This document shows, piece by piece, positions 17,085-25,196 of a stretch of 64,000 nucleotides of DNA. The stretch is from UBA932 sp031548545 (GTDB lineage Bacteria; Bacteroidota; Bacteroidia; Bacteroidales; UBA932): positions 62,001 through 126,000 of the forward strand of contig JAVBQY010000011.1 of NCBI GenBank assembly GCA_031548545.1. The letters are read 5' to 3'. The translations under genes and the position numbers were made by a program. How positions within the stretch are numbered: position 1 is the first letter of the stretch; each line of letters opens with the position of its first letter. The notes under the pieces were generated by a model, which worked only from the letters and a program-made list of their open reading frames with translations, did no database searches and was not told where the DNA came from.

Positions 17085-17900
17085 TTATAGTAGTCCGAAA
17101 ATTTTAAGGTATAGCAGCGCCATAGGCAGGGCGAAGAGCGCGGCATCAAAACGGTCAAGCATTCCGCCGTGTCCGGGAATAATTTTCCCTGAGTCTTTGA
17201 TTTTCAGGCTGCGTTTAAGCTGTGATTCTACCAGGTCTCCCCAGACTCCGAATACGCCGATGACCAATGAAAGCGCTACACAATGGTACATAGGGTAGGT
17301 TTCGGGGAGGAGGGTGTAATACATGATGATCCCTGCGGCGGTGGCGCTGACCAAGCCTCCGGCAAAGCCTTCCCATGATTTATTCGGTGATATGCTCGGA
17401 AACAATTTGTGCTTGCCGTGCCGGCCGAATAGCGAACCAAAGACATAGGCGCCCACATCGGTGCTCCATAATATAATGAGGCAGGCGAGCAGGGTTGCTC
17501 CGTTAAATTGACTGGGGTAGCCGGGAACAAAGTACGTCCATAGCGCGACAGGCAGTGCTATATAGAGAATGGCCAGTATATTTTGCCCGACGATATTGAA
17601 ACTGTCCGGACCTTTCTGGTAAAGCTGGAGGATCAACATGAAGATAATCCATGGAAACAGTATGTAAAATGGGGCGGCGCCGGAAAATACGAGTATGAAG
17701 GACAGTCCGGCGCATATACCGCTGAGTTGTTGGTACAGGTGATTGTCCCGCCCCCACATGATCCTGTAAAATTCCAGCATGGCAAGTACAAGCACCGCTG
17801 ATTGCAAGATCAGGAATGTGATGGAATTGATAAGGATTCCACCGATCATAATGGCGAGAAATAAAAGGCCGGTAGTGCTTCGGATCAATAGATTTTTCAT
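17085..17900 (-). CDS. cdsA: Phosphatidate cytidylyltransferase
   Basis: CdsA activates phosphatidic acid to CDP-diacylglycerol in the membrane. The 271-residue protein has about seven hydrophobic segments, and the C-terminal signature SISPNKSWEGFAGG...WGDLVESQLKR...KDSGKIIPGHGGMLDRFD is fully conserved. The start overlaps the ftsH stop by four bases (ATGA type), indicating translational coupling. Confidence 0.97.
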   Translation of the reverse strand: MKNLLIRSTTGLLFLAIMIGGILINSITFLILQSAVLVLAMLEFYRIMWGRDNHLYQQLSGICAGLSFILVFSGAAPFYILFPWIIFMLILQLYQKGPDSFNIVGQNILAILYIALPVALWTYFVPGYPSQFNGATLLACLIILWSTDVGAYVFGSLFGRHGKHKLFPSISPNKSWEGFAGGLVSATAAGIIMYYTLLPETYPMYHCVALSLVIGVFGVWGDLVESQLKRSLKIKDSGKIIPGHGGMLDRFDAALFALPMALLYLKIFGLL

Positions 17901-19897
17901 GCTTTATCAGAGGGTATTGTCTGTTCGGCTGGTTGGGCGGATTTAGGCCGCGGACCGAAAATATGTTCCAGGTCATCCGAGAAGATCACTTCACGCTCCA
18001 GCAGCAGCTCTGCTAATTGTTGGAACCCGTCCATATGTTCGGACAGGATGCGTTTGGCTGTTTCATAGGCGCTGTCTATAATGCGTTTTACTTCCGTATC
18101 AAGCAGTTCCGCCGTTTTTTCGCTATAAGGACGGTTGAACCCGAATTCGTTCTGTCCGCTTGAATCATAATAGCTGATATTTCCAATTTTGGGACTCATA
18201 CCGAAGTAGGAGACCATGGCGTAAGCCTGCTTGGTCACTTTTTCAAGGTCGTTCATGGCGCCGGTGGATACCTTGCCGAAGATGAGTTCTTCGGCAGCGC
18301 GTCCGCCCAGTGTGGCGGCCATCTCGTCGCATAATTGTTCGGTAGTGGTAATCTGCCGTTCTTCGGGCAGGTACCAGGCGGCGCCCAGGGCCCGGCCCCG
18401 CGGTATAATGGTTACTTTCAACAGCGGGTTGGCATGTTCCAGCATCCAGCTTACGGTGGCATGGCCGGATTCATGGAACGCGATAGCCCGTTTTTCACCG
18501 GTGGTAATGATCTTGCTCTTGCGCTCCAGACCGCCTATAATACGGTCTATGGCATCCAGAAAATCCTGTTTTTCTATCTGTTTTTTATCCTTGCGGGCGG
18601 CGATCAGGGCTGCTTCATTACATACATTAGCAATATCAGCCCCGGAGAAGCCCGGTGTTTGTTTGGCTAAAAAGTCCACATCAAATCCATCTACCAGTTT
18701 GAGGTTGCGGAGGTGTACCTTAAAAATATCCATCCGCTCTTTCAGTTCGGGCAGGTCTACATGGATCTGGCGGTCGAAACGGCCGGCGCGCAACAATGCT
18801 TTGTCAAGGATGTCTGCACGGTTAGTAGCCGCCAGAATGATTACCCCGCTATTGGATCCAAAACCGTCCATTTCCGTGAGCAGTTGGTTAAGGGTGTTTT
18901 CGCGTTCGTCATTGGAGGTGAAGCCTCCGTTCTTGCTGCGGGCGCGGCCAACAGCGTCAATTTCATCAATGAAAACGATGCAGGGCGCTTTTTCTTTCGC
19001 CTGGCGGAATAAATCGCGTACGCGCGAGGCGCCTACCCCCACAAACATTTCCACGAAGTCCGAGCCGGACAGGGAGAAGAAGGGAACATCCGCTTCGCCG
19101 GCCACGGCTTTAGCCAGTAGTGTTTTACCGGTGCCCGGAGGGCCTACCAGCAGGGCGCCTTTGGGGATTTTTCCGCCTAATTCGGTGTATTTTTTCGGAT
19201 TTTTCAGGAAATCTACGATTTCCATTACTTCCACTTTGGCTTCTTCCAGGCCTGCAACGTCTTTGAATGTAATTTTGTTTTTATGGTCTTTGTCAAATAG
19301 TTGCGCTTTAGAGCGGCCTACGTTGAAAATTCCGCCGCCGCCGCCCATGCCGCCACCGCCGCCACCCATGCCGGAGGCCATGCGGCGAAACATGAAAAAC
19401 CACAGGAAGATAAATAATAGCGGGAGGAACATCCATTCCAGGATTTGTCCGAAATAATCGTTGCGTTCTTCCGTTTCTATCTTGAATGCTTTGTCAGCAG
19501 GAAGTGTTTGCTGCACTTCTTCCAATTTGGAATAGGCGTCGAAGTTCTGTTGGACGATGAAATAAAATTGAGGGCCGGTTTGCGGTACGTTATCGCGGAA
19601 ACCAAACTTTTTCTTGTATTTGTCGAGGCTGTCCTTTTTGATGTATACTTCTACCCGGTTGAGATTGGTAATCAAAGCTACTTTGTCTACGTCACCTGCC
19701 GGCATCATTTTCTCTTTCACTTCCTGCCATTGTACCTGCATGGGGTCGTTTCCGGAATTGAACAGCCAGATGTAAAGCAGGACAACGCCGAATATAATAT
19801 AGATCCAGGTGATATTAAAGCGGGGCATACCGCCTTGTGACGGTTTTTTTGAAGGGTTATTTTTGGGGCCTTGTGTGGGAGGTATATTTCCGTTCAT
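17897..19897 (-). CDS. ftsH: ATP-dependent zinc metalloprotease FtsH
   Basis: FtsH is a membrane-anchored AAA+ protease for unassembled and regulatory proteins. Membrane segments lie at about residues 28-47 and 155-172 with a periplasmic domain between. Walker A GPPGTGKT is at 252-259, Walker B FIDEID near 309-314, and the zinc site HESGH at 475-479. A glycine-rich linker (GGGGGGMGGGGG) follows the second membrane segment. Its length of 666 residues is normal. It is the first gene of ftsH-cdsA-psd-AI-2E permease. The ribosome silencing factor gene (rsfS), often directly upstream in relatives, is absent here. Confidence 0.97.
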   Translation of the reverse strand: MNGNIPPTQGPKNNPSKKPSQGGMPRFNITWIYIIFGVVLLYIWLFNSGNDPMQVQWQEVKEKMMPAGDVDKVALITNLNRVEVYIKKDSLDKYKKKFGFRDNVPQTGPQFYFIVQQNFDAYSKLEEVQQTLPADKAFKIETEERNDYFGQILEWMFLPLLFIFLWFFMFRRMASGMGGGGGGMGGGGGIFNVGRSKAQLFDKDHKNKITFKDVAGLEEAKVEVMEIVDFLKNPKKYTELGGKIPKGALLVGPPGTGKTLLAKAVAGEADVPFFSLSGSDFVEMFVGVGASRVRDLFRQAKEKAPCIVFIDEIDAVGRARSKNGGFTSNDERENTLNQLLTEMDGFGSNSGVIILAATNRADILDKALLRAGRFDRQIHVDLPELKERMDIFKVHLRNLKLVDGFDVDFLAKQTPGFSGADIANVCNEAALIAARKDKKQIEKQDFLDAIDRIIGGLERKSKIITTGEKRAIAFHESGHATVSWMLEHANPLLKVTIIPRGRALGAAWYLPEERQITTTEQLCDEMAATLGGRAAEELIFGKVSTGAMNDLEKVTKQAYAMVSYFGMSPKIGNISYYDSSGQNEFGFNRPYSEKTAELLDTEVKRIIDSAYETAKRILSEHMDGFQQLAELLLEREVIFSDDLEHIFGPRPKSAQPAEQTIPSDKA

Positions 19898-19929
19898 CGT
19901 TTACTATTGGTATTATTGTGGTTTCTTGT

Positions 19930-19937
19930 TATATTTG
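19930..19937 (+). promoter_or_regulatory. -7 element of birA promoter
   Basis: TATATTTG fits TAnnTTTG, with the birA start 54 bases downstream. It faces the ftsH promoter, so the two overlap. Confidence 0.55.
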
Positions 19938-19955
19938 CGATTCAAAACTAATCTA

Positions 19956-19963
19956 CAAAGGTA
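19956..19963 (-). promoter_or_regulatory. -7 element of ftsH operon promoter
   Basis: Minus-strand TACCTTTG matches the consensus; expected transcription start is near 19949, giving a leader of about 50 bases. Confidence 0.55.
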
Positions 19964-19991
19964 TATAAAATAAAAGATATCCGGAAAAAAA

Positions 19992-20726
19992 ATGCAGCCA
20001 ACAACAATTCGTCATCGTATAAATTGGTTGTCGTCAGTTGATTCAACTAATAATGAGGCCAACCGGCACTATGGCTCGGCGCTTGACGGGGAGGTCTGGG
20101 CCGCGGATTTCCAGGAATCCGGCAGGGGGCAGCAGGGGAATTCGTGGGAAAGTGAGGCGGGTAAGAATCTTTTATTTTCCCTGTTTTTCCGTCCTTCGGG
20201 CCTGCCTGCCGCCGAACAGTTCCGGCTTTTGCAGGTTGTTTCGCTGGGGGTCTGCGATGCCTTAAGGGATAAGGGGATTCCGGCCCTTATCAAGTGGCCG
20301 AATGATATTTATGTCGGACGTAAAAAAATAGCGGGCATATTGATAGAACATCATATTACGGGTGTACTGCTTTCTTCTTCTGTGGCGGGGATTGGCTTGA
20401 ATGTTAATCAGGCCCTGTTTTGCTCAGCGCCTAATCCTACCTCTGTGTGCTTAGAGTCCGGTCATACGATGGATAGAAAGGCTTTGTTGGCGGATATTTT
20501 GTCGGCTATTGACCGGCGCTATGCGGCGCTGCAGGAGATAGACGCCTTGCATGAGGATTATCTTCAACGCCTTTTGTTTTATACACAGTGGGCGGATTAT
20601 TCGGCGGAGGGTGGTTGTTTTAAGGCCCGGATTGTTGATGTGTTGCCCACCGGCGAATTGGAATTGGAGTTGGAAGGCGGATCTCGTAAGTCCTTTTTAT
20701 TTAAGTGTATATCACTTTGTCTATAA
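19992..20726 (+). CDS. birA: Biotin--[acetyl-CoA-carboxylase] ligase
   Basis: BirA attaches biotin to carboxylase carrier proteins. It is 244 residues and lacks the N-terminal DNA-binding domain, so it is a monofunctional ligase. The biotinyl-AMP loop is ESGRGQQGNSWES and the catalytic segment is LIKWPNDIYVGRKKIAGILIE; SSVAGIGLNVNQ is also conserved. It diverges from ftsH and is followed by a long non-coding stretch. Confidence 0.95.
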   Translation: MQPTTIRHRINWLSSVDSTNNEANRHYGSALDGEVWAADFQESGRGQQGNSWESEAGKNLLFSLFFRPSGLPAAEQFRLLQVVSLGVCDALRDKGIPALIKWPNDIYVGRKKIAGILIEHHITGVLLSSSVAGIGLNVNQALFCSAPNPTSVCLESGHTMDRKALLADILSAIDRRYAALQEIDALHEDYLQRLLFYTQWADYSAEGGCFKARIVDVLPTGELELELEGGSRKSFLFKCISLCL

Positions 20727-20766
20727 GTTGATACATTAAGTGTCGTTTTTTTTTACGCCAATAATC

Positions 20767-20796
20767 TTTGTATTCGGAAAATAATTTCTATTTTTG
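20767..20796 (+). promoter_or_regulatory. Promoter of 6S-like RNA candidate
   Basis: TTTG at 20767-20770, an 18-base gap and TATTTTTG at 20789-20796 make a complete Bacteroidota -33/-7 promoter. Expected start is near 20803. Confidence 0.7.
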
Positions 20797-20802
20797 CGCC
20801 TG

Positions 20803-21005
20803 CAATCGGGGTAATACGCCCTTATAGTTCCTTGAATGAATTAATAAGTCTCATAAAATCTGGAAAATTTTAGGATCTTGATTCATCAGAATAAGCTTTG
20901 GAGTGTTAATTATTAACAGCACTTTTGTGTTGGTATTATTACTTCCAAAGCAGGTGATTCCAGAACCTAATGAGACGGAAATAAGGGTGCCAACACATTT
21001 TTTTT
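20803..21005 (+). ncRNA. Candidate 6S-like RNA (rod-shaped structured RNA)
   Basis: Hand folding gives one long irregular hairpin. Closing helix: 20817-20831 with 20977-20989 (CGCCCTTAT and TTCC paired to GGAA and ATAAGGGTG). Next: GTCTCAT at 20848-20854 with ATGAGAC at 20970-20976, and TCTGGAA at 20859-20865 with TTCCAGA at 20958-20964. A large central bubble (30 bases against 7) follows, then apical helix CTTTGGAGT at 20896-20904 with 20941-20950. It has a perfect upstream promoter and ends in a T-run. A rod of about 190 bases with a central bubble is the shape of 6S RNA, which mimics an open promoter and binds RNA polymerase. The assignment rests on shape only; no sequence signature was recognised. 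Confidence 0.5.
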
Positions 21006-21110
21006 CTCCCTACGGTTCCGTCACATTATCAGGCTACATACTGTTAACATGATCACAACAGGCGATTATCTTATTGATTTTCGCTATTGTGTGTATTATG
21101 TATTGTTTTT

Positions 21111-21199
21111 AAGGGGGGGGTCTTTGTTACCGTTGTGAAACGGTTTTGGGTTTTAACTCTCATTTTCTTCATACTGTTATGTTCGACACCCCCTTTTTA
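21111..21199 (+). ncRNA. Possible small structured RNA, function unknown
   Basis: AAGGGGGGGGTC at 21111-21122 can pair with GACACCCCCTT at 21085-proximal arm 21185-21195, enclosing a perfect hairpin ACCGTT-GTGA-AACGGT (GNRA loop) at 21129-21144. The right arm runs straight into a T-run, as in an intrinsic terminator. No convincing promoter was seen, so this may instead be part of a terminator region. Confidence 0.3.
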
Positions 21200-21202
21200 T
21201 AA

Positions 21203-21244
21203 ACGGGTTAAACCGGCAATAGCCGGCTTAACCCGTTTTTTTTA
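21203..21244 (+). terminator. Strong intrinsic terminator in birA-rimO gap
   Basis: ACGGGTTAA, then CCGGC-AATA-GCCGG, then TTAACCCGT, followed by a run of Ts: about 14 base pairs with one mismatch. Confidence 0.85.
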
Positions 21245-21359
21245 TCGAAAAAATAAAAAAATAAAATTCGAAATATTTGATTATTAATGTTTTATAATTT
21301 TTTAAAATTTTATTTTTATTTATAACACAAATTAAGAAACGTTTTTAACAAATTATGTT

Positions 21360-21367
21360 TACCTTTG
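21360..21367 (+). promoter_or_regulatory. -7 element of second RNA candidate
   Basis: TACCTTTG fits the consensus. The expected start is near 21374, and no open reading frame begins downstream before the terminator. Confidence 0.5.
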
Positions 21368-21373
21368 TATCAA

Positions 21374-21540
21374 GCAACACGCTAAAAACTTCAAGGCTTT
21401 TGTCATTTTTTTCGACGGAATATTATAGGTGTGTTACTTCAGGCTCGTTCGTTCGTATTAGATATGTTACATCGAGTCCAAACCCGTTGCTGCCGAAGGA
21501 GGATCCAGCCTCTTGTAGGGAAATGTCAAAAGCCTTTTTT
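21374..21540 (+). ncRNA. Candidate structured RNA upstream of rimO
   Basis: Ends close on each other: AAGGCTTTTG-T-CATTT at 21393-21408 pairs with AAATG-T-CAAAAGCCTT at 21521-21536, and the right arm continues into a T-run, so the closing helix is also the terminator. Inside are CGACGG/CCGTTG (21413-21418 with 21484-21489), GGCTCG/CGAGTC (21442-21447 with 21473-21478) and a hairpin AGGAGG/CCTCTT (21497-21502 with 21509-21514). A -7 element sits 7 bases before the inferred start. The family is not recognised; the conserved SRP RNA loop motif is absent. Confidence 0.45.
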
Positions 21541-21548
21541 ATAAAAAC

Positions 21549-21573
21549 AATCCGCTTCCGGGCGGATTTTTTT
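21549..21573 (+). terminator. Terminator just upstream of rimO promoter
   Basis: AATCCGC-TTCCGG-GCGGATT followed by seven Ts. It insulates rimO from the RNA region. Confidence 0.8.
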
Positions 21574-21574
21574 G

Positions 21575-21582
21575 TACCTTTG
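21575..21582 (+). promoter_or_regulatory. -7 element of rimO promoter
   Basis: TACCTTTG ends only 4 bases before the rimO ATG at 21587, implying a leaderless transcript. Confidence 0.6.
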
Positions 21583-21586
21583 CGGT

Positions 21587-22882
21587 ATGAAAGCAGGTAT
21601 TAATGTAATTACTATGGGTTGCTCGAAGAATCTGGTGGATTCCGAGCGTTTGGCGCGCCAATTGGAGGCGGCCGGTTATGTTGTTGTACATGATGGCGAT
21701 ACACTATCCGCTCCGGTGGTGATTATCAATACTTGTGGTTTTATCGGCGATGCCAAGGAAGAGTCGGTGAATACTATCCTGCTTTTTGCAGAAGAACGCC
21801 GGAAGAAGAAAATCAAAGCATTATATGTCTTTGGCTGCCTGTCTCAACGGTACCGCGAGACCTTGATGCAGGAAATTCCGGAGGTGGATGCCTATTTTGG
21901 CGTTACGGACCTGCCTGAAATTCTGCAACGCTTGGAAGTGGACCTGCAGCCGGCTTTATTGACGGATCGTTTGTTGAGTACCCCGCCACACTATGCCTAT
22001 TTGAAAATTTCGGAGGGCTGTAATTGGGGTTGTGCTTATTGTGCCATTCCGCTGATTCGGGGTAAGCATATATCCGTTCCCTTGGATACCCTGGTGGAGG
22101 AGGCTGCCATCCTGGCCGGCAAGGGAGTGAAGGAACTTTTGGTGGTAGCTCAGGATACAACGTATTATGGCATGGATCTTTACGGCAAGCGATCTCTGGC
22201 AGAGCTCTTGGAAGCCTTGAGCCGGGTGGAGGGCATTGAGTGGATCCGGCTGCATTATACTTATCCGGCTCATTTTCCGGATGATGTTATTGCTGTTTTA
22301 CGGGATAATCCCAAGTTGTGCAAGTACATTGATATTCCGTTGCAGCATGCCTCAGACCGGGTGCTGGCCAATATGCGCCGAGGGATAGACGGGGTGCAAA
22401 CCCGTTCCCTGATAGAGCGTTTGCGCCGCGAGGTGCCGGGTATTGCGATCCGTACTACTTTGATCGTGGGACATCCGGGAGAAGATGAGGCGGCATTTGA
22501 AGCCTTGAAGGGTTTTGTGCAAGACATGCGCTTCGAGCGCCTGGGGGTGTTCTGTTATTCGGAAGAGGAGGATACCTATGGTGCGCTGCATTTTAAAGAT
22601 ACGATCACCGATGAGGTGAAACAGGCGCGGCGTGATGAACTGATGTCATTACAGGCGCAGATTGCAGATGAGCAGGCTGCCGCTAAGGCCGGTACCTTGT
22701 GCCGTGTCCTCATTGACCGCCGGGAAGGTGAATTTTTTATAGGGCGTACGGAGTACGACTCTCCGGAGGTGGATACGGAAGTGTTGATCAGGGCGGAGAA
22801 CCTGCTGCCGGGTGAATTTTATACGGTACGCATTACCGGCGCCGCTGCGTATGATGTTTATGCCGAACTATTGGAATCCTAA
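21587..22882 (+). CDS. rimO: Ribosomal protein S12 methylthiotransferase RimO
   Basis: RimO is a radical-SAM enzyme that methylthiolates Asp of ribosomal protein S12. The N-terminal UPF0004 domain starts MKAGINVITMGCSKNLVDSE; the radical SAM motif CNWGCAYC (Cx3Cx2C) follows in the middle; a TRAM domain forms the C-terminus. The reading frame continues upstream to a TTG at 21572, but that lies in the terminator and promoter, so ATG 21587 (431 residues) is chosen. The next gene starts 4 bases after its stop. Confidence 0.96.
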   Translation: MKAGINVITMGCSKNLVDSERLARQLEAAGYVVVHDGDTLSAPVVIINTCGFIGDAKEESVNTILLFAEERRKKKIKALYVFGCLSQRYRETLMQEIPEVDAYFGVTDLPEILQRLEVDLQPALLTDRLLSTPPHYAYLKISEGCNWGCAYCAIPLIRGKHISVPLDTLVEEAAILAGKGVKELLVVAQDTTYYGMDLYGKRSLAELLEALSRVEGIEWIRLHYTYPAHFPDDVIAVLRDNPKLCKYIDIPLQHASDRVLANMRRGIDGVQTRSLIERLRREVPGIAIRTTLIVGHPGEDEAAFEALKGFVQDMRFERLGVFCYSEEEDTYGALHFKDTITDEVKQARRDELMSLQAQIADEQAAAKAGTLCRVLIDRREGEFFIGRTEYDSPEVDTEVLIRAENLLPGEFYTVRITGAAAYDVYAELLES

Positions 22883-22886
22883 AGAG

Positions 22887-24221
22887 ATGCTTGAAAAGAT
22901 CAGCCTATATTACAAAAAGGTGTTTCATTTCCTGACCAAGGGGGTCTGGATCGCCGATGTTAGTGCTTATAATAAGCGTGATGCTTTTTTGGTCAGGCAG
23001 TTGCGTATTTTTTTGATTACGCTGCGCAGGGCGCAGGAGGATATGGTGGCGCTGCATGCTGCCGCATTGACTTTTTATACCCTAATGGCTATCGTACCCA
23101 TTGCGGCTACGGTTTTCGCCATTGCCAAAGGCTTTGGTTTGGCCGAGCAGCTACACTCCGTATTGGAAAATGCCTATCCGGAACAGGAAGCTATCATCGA
23201 GCAGGTGACCATATTTGCTGAGAACACGATCAATACCACTAAAGGCGGATGGTTGGGTTCCATGGGGGTGCTCTTCCTGTTGTGGTCTGTAATAAAGGTA
23301 ATGAACCATATAGAGGTTTCTTTCAACTATGTGTGGCAGGTAAAAACCGCCCGTTCCTGGGCCCGCAAGTTTACGGATTACCTGTCGGTGCTGATTGTCG
23401 CACCTTTCTTTTTCATTTTCTCCAGCTCCATTTCTTTGAACCTCCGCTACAACCTTGGTTCTTGGTTTCAGGGAGTGCCGGTCCTGGAGCATGCGGGACA
23501 CCTGTTCGGTACCCTGGTTCCTTTTGTGCTGGTTTATGTGATGCTAACCGTAGTGTATGTGGTGATTCCAAATACGAAGGTCAAGATCGTGCCGGCCTTT
23601 TGGGGCGCTTTGTTTGCCGGTACGCTTTTTCAGCTGACCCAGAACTTGTATATCTACACCCAGGTTTCGGTTTCGCGTTATAGCGCCATTTACGGGGCTT
23701 TTGCCGCTTTGCCTCTGCTATTTCTTTGGATTAGCGTTAGCTGGCAGCTGGTGATGTTGGGGGCGGAGCTTTCTTTCGCCTATCAGAATGTGGAGCGTTA
23801 CCGTTATGAGTTGACCGCGGGACATATCAGCAGCTCCCAGCGCAAGCTGGCCGCCCTGGTGGTCATGCAGGAGATCGCCCGTAATTTTATGGGCAACCGG
23901 CCGCCCTTGACCATTGCTTTACTTTCAGAGCGGCTTGACCTGCCTTACCGTTTGGTGAGCAATACGATTAATGACCTGCAACATTGTAATTTTTTATCAG
24001 AGGTACTGGTCGATAAAAAAGGCCGGGAAAATGCTTATCAGCCGGCCATGGATGTGCATAAATTGACGATAGGGCTTATTATACAACGTATAGAAGATAT
24101 GGGGCATACACCCGTTTCCGATGGCTGCAAGGCCGATATGACAGCCTTTACCCGCATTATGGAACATGCTGCGGCTCGGTTTGACGCCTCGGAAGATAAT
24201 AAGCTATTGATTGAGGTTTAA
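22887..24221 (+). CDS. YihY/BrkB family inner membrane protein
   Basis: A 444-residue protein with a YihY/BrkB domain (about six membrane segments, residues ~30-310; VALHAAALTFYTLMAIVPIAAT, ISLNLRYNLGSW, SRYSAIYGAFAALPLLFLWISVSWQLVMLGAELSFAY). A soluble C-terminal part of about 120 residues resembles a winged-helix domain (LTIALLSERLDLPYRLVSNTINDLQ). Older annotations call this family ribonuclease BN, which is not correct for it; the function is unknown. The open frame starts inside rimO at 22812, but ATG 22887 just after the rimO stop is more likely. Its end overlaps the convergent EEP gene by 18 bases. Confidence 0.87.
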   Translation: MLEKISLYYKKVFHFLTKGVWIADVSAYNKRDAFLVRQLRIFLITLRRAQEDMVALHAAALTFYTLMAIVPIAATVFAIAKGFGLAEQLHSVLENAYPEQEAIIEQVTIFAENTINTTKGGWLGSMGVLFLLWSVIKVMNHIEVSFNYVWQVKTARSWARKFTDYLSVLIVAPFFFIFSSSISLNLRYNLGSWFQGVPVLEHAGHLFGTLVPFVLVYVMLTVVYVVIPNTKVKIVPAFWGALFAGTLFQLTQNLYIYTQVSVSRYSAIYGAFAALPLLFLWISVSWQLVMLGAELSFAYQNVERYRYELTAGHISSSQRKLAALVVMQEIARNFMGNRPPLTIALLSERLDLPYRLVSNTINDLQHCNFLSEVLVDKKGRENAYQPAMDVHKLTIGLIIQRIEDMGHTPVSDGCKADMTAFTRIMEHAAARFDASEDNKLLIEV

Positions 24222-25196
24222 GCGGAGCAGGATGGGCAGGTGATCGCTCACGCCGCCGAGGTAACGGGGGCCTTCATAGGTGCGTAGCGGCTTTTTACGC
24301 CGGTATTTTTTATCCTCCGTTAACAGTACTTCCGGTGCAAATACGGATGCTTTCGTACGGTGTAGCAGCCGGCCCGATACGATGAATTGGTCAATCGTTT
24401 CCCACTCCCCTTTATATTTATAACTTCCTGTGCCCTCTTGTTGCAATGGCAGCATAAGGTTGTACAAGCGGGCGTTGCCGGCCGCGCTGTCCGGCCGGAG
24501 TGATGCTAAGCCCTCCCTGAGGGGAATACTGCCGGGGCTGTCGTTAAAGTCACCCATGATGATGATCTTGGCGCCGGGTGAACGGGTGAAGATAGAATCA
24601 CAGAGTTGCTTTACTTTCCGGGCGGCGGTCATGCGTTTGGGGCGTGATTTTTTTTCGCCGCCGAGTTTCGAGGGCCAGTGGTTGACCAGCAGGTGAAGTG
24701 TGTCTTGCCGGTTAAATACTCCTTTAACATAGAGAATCTCTCGTGTCTGACTGCTGCCCGAGGCATAGGTGAGAGGGTAAAATTGCCGCTGCAGGAGCTG
24801 GAAACAGTCGCTGCGGTAAAGCAGCGCCACTTCAATACCGCGCGGGTCGGGGGAGTCATGGTGCACAATGCCGTAACCCACCCGTGCCAGCGGGGTCTGT
24901 TCTACCAGTTGCTTTAATACAAGGTAATTTTCCACTTCGCAGAGCCCCACCAATGCCGGTGCCTTGCCCTCGCCTGCCGCGATAATGGTTTTGGCGATAG
25001 CATTGCGTTTTTTCTCCAATCGCTTCCAGTTCCATTTATTCTTTCCGGCGGGTGTGAAATCATTATCTTGTGTGGAGGGATCGTCTATCGGATCGAATAA
25101 ATTTTCGACGTTATAGAACATGATAATAGCATCCTGCCCCGCTAAAAGGCAGGGCAGGAGTAAAAATATAGTGGCTATTAGCAGGTTCTTACGCAC
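24204..25196 (-). CDS. Secreted endonuclease/exonuclease/phosphatase family protein
   Basis: A 330-residue protein of the EEP (DNase I-like) fold with a signal peptide (MRKNLLIATIFLLLPCLLAG). Catalytic motifs: MFYNVENLFD, LCEVENYLV (metal-binding Glu), VNHWPSKLGG, MGDFNDSPGS and the final GGVSDHLPI with the His. It is probably a periplasmic phosphodiesterase or nuclease; the substrate is unknown. It begins one base before the ilvE stop, so the two are likely co-transcribed. Confidence 0.9.
   Translation of the reverse strand: MRKNLLIATIFLLLPCLLAGQDAIIMFYNVENLFDPIDDPSTQDNDFTPAGKNKWNWKRLEKKRNAIAKTIIAAGEGKAPALVGLCEVENYLVLKQLVEQTPLARVGYGIVHHDSPDPRGIEVALLYRSDCFQLLQRQFYPLTYASGSSQTREILYVKGVFNRQDTLHLLVNHWPSKLGGEKKSRPKRMTAARKVKQLCDSIFTRSPGAKIIIMGDFNDSPGSIPLREGLASLRPDSAAGNARLYNLMLPLQQEGTGSYKYKGEWETIDQFIVSGRLLHRTKASVFAPEVLLTEDKKYRRKKPLRTYEGPRYLGGVSDHLPILLRLNLNQ

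Larger units (their letters stand above)
20727..21574. other. RNA-rich intergenic region between birA and rimO
   Basis: This gap of roughly 850 bases has no credible protein gene. It contains promoter-like elements at 20767-20796 and 21360-21367, several long-range complementary arms, and terminator-like structures or T-runs at 20998-21006, 21194-21198, 21203-21244, 21535-21540 and 21549-21573. Separate entries describe the RNA candidates. Confidence 0.7.

Noticed and set aside
18231..19457. 408-codon open frame opposite ftsH
   Set aside because: It lies entirely antisense to a confident ftsH gene, its sequence is Ser/Arg/Pro rich without domain character, and it mirrors ftsH codon usage.
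21087..21287. 66-codon frame in the birA-rimO gap with a hydrophobic segment
   Set aside because: It starts at a TTG and reads straight through a strong terminator hairpin at 21203-21244; the region is better explained as non-coding.
21355..21571. Open frame preceding rimO
   Set aside because: It overlaps a promoter, a structured RNA candidate and a terminator, and has no protein-like conservation.
22812..22886. Upstream extension of the BrkB-type gene into rimO
   Set aside because: The extension overlaps the RimO TRAM domain in another frame; ATG 22887 right after the rimO stop is a better start.
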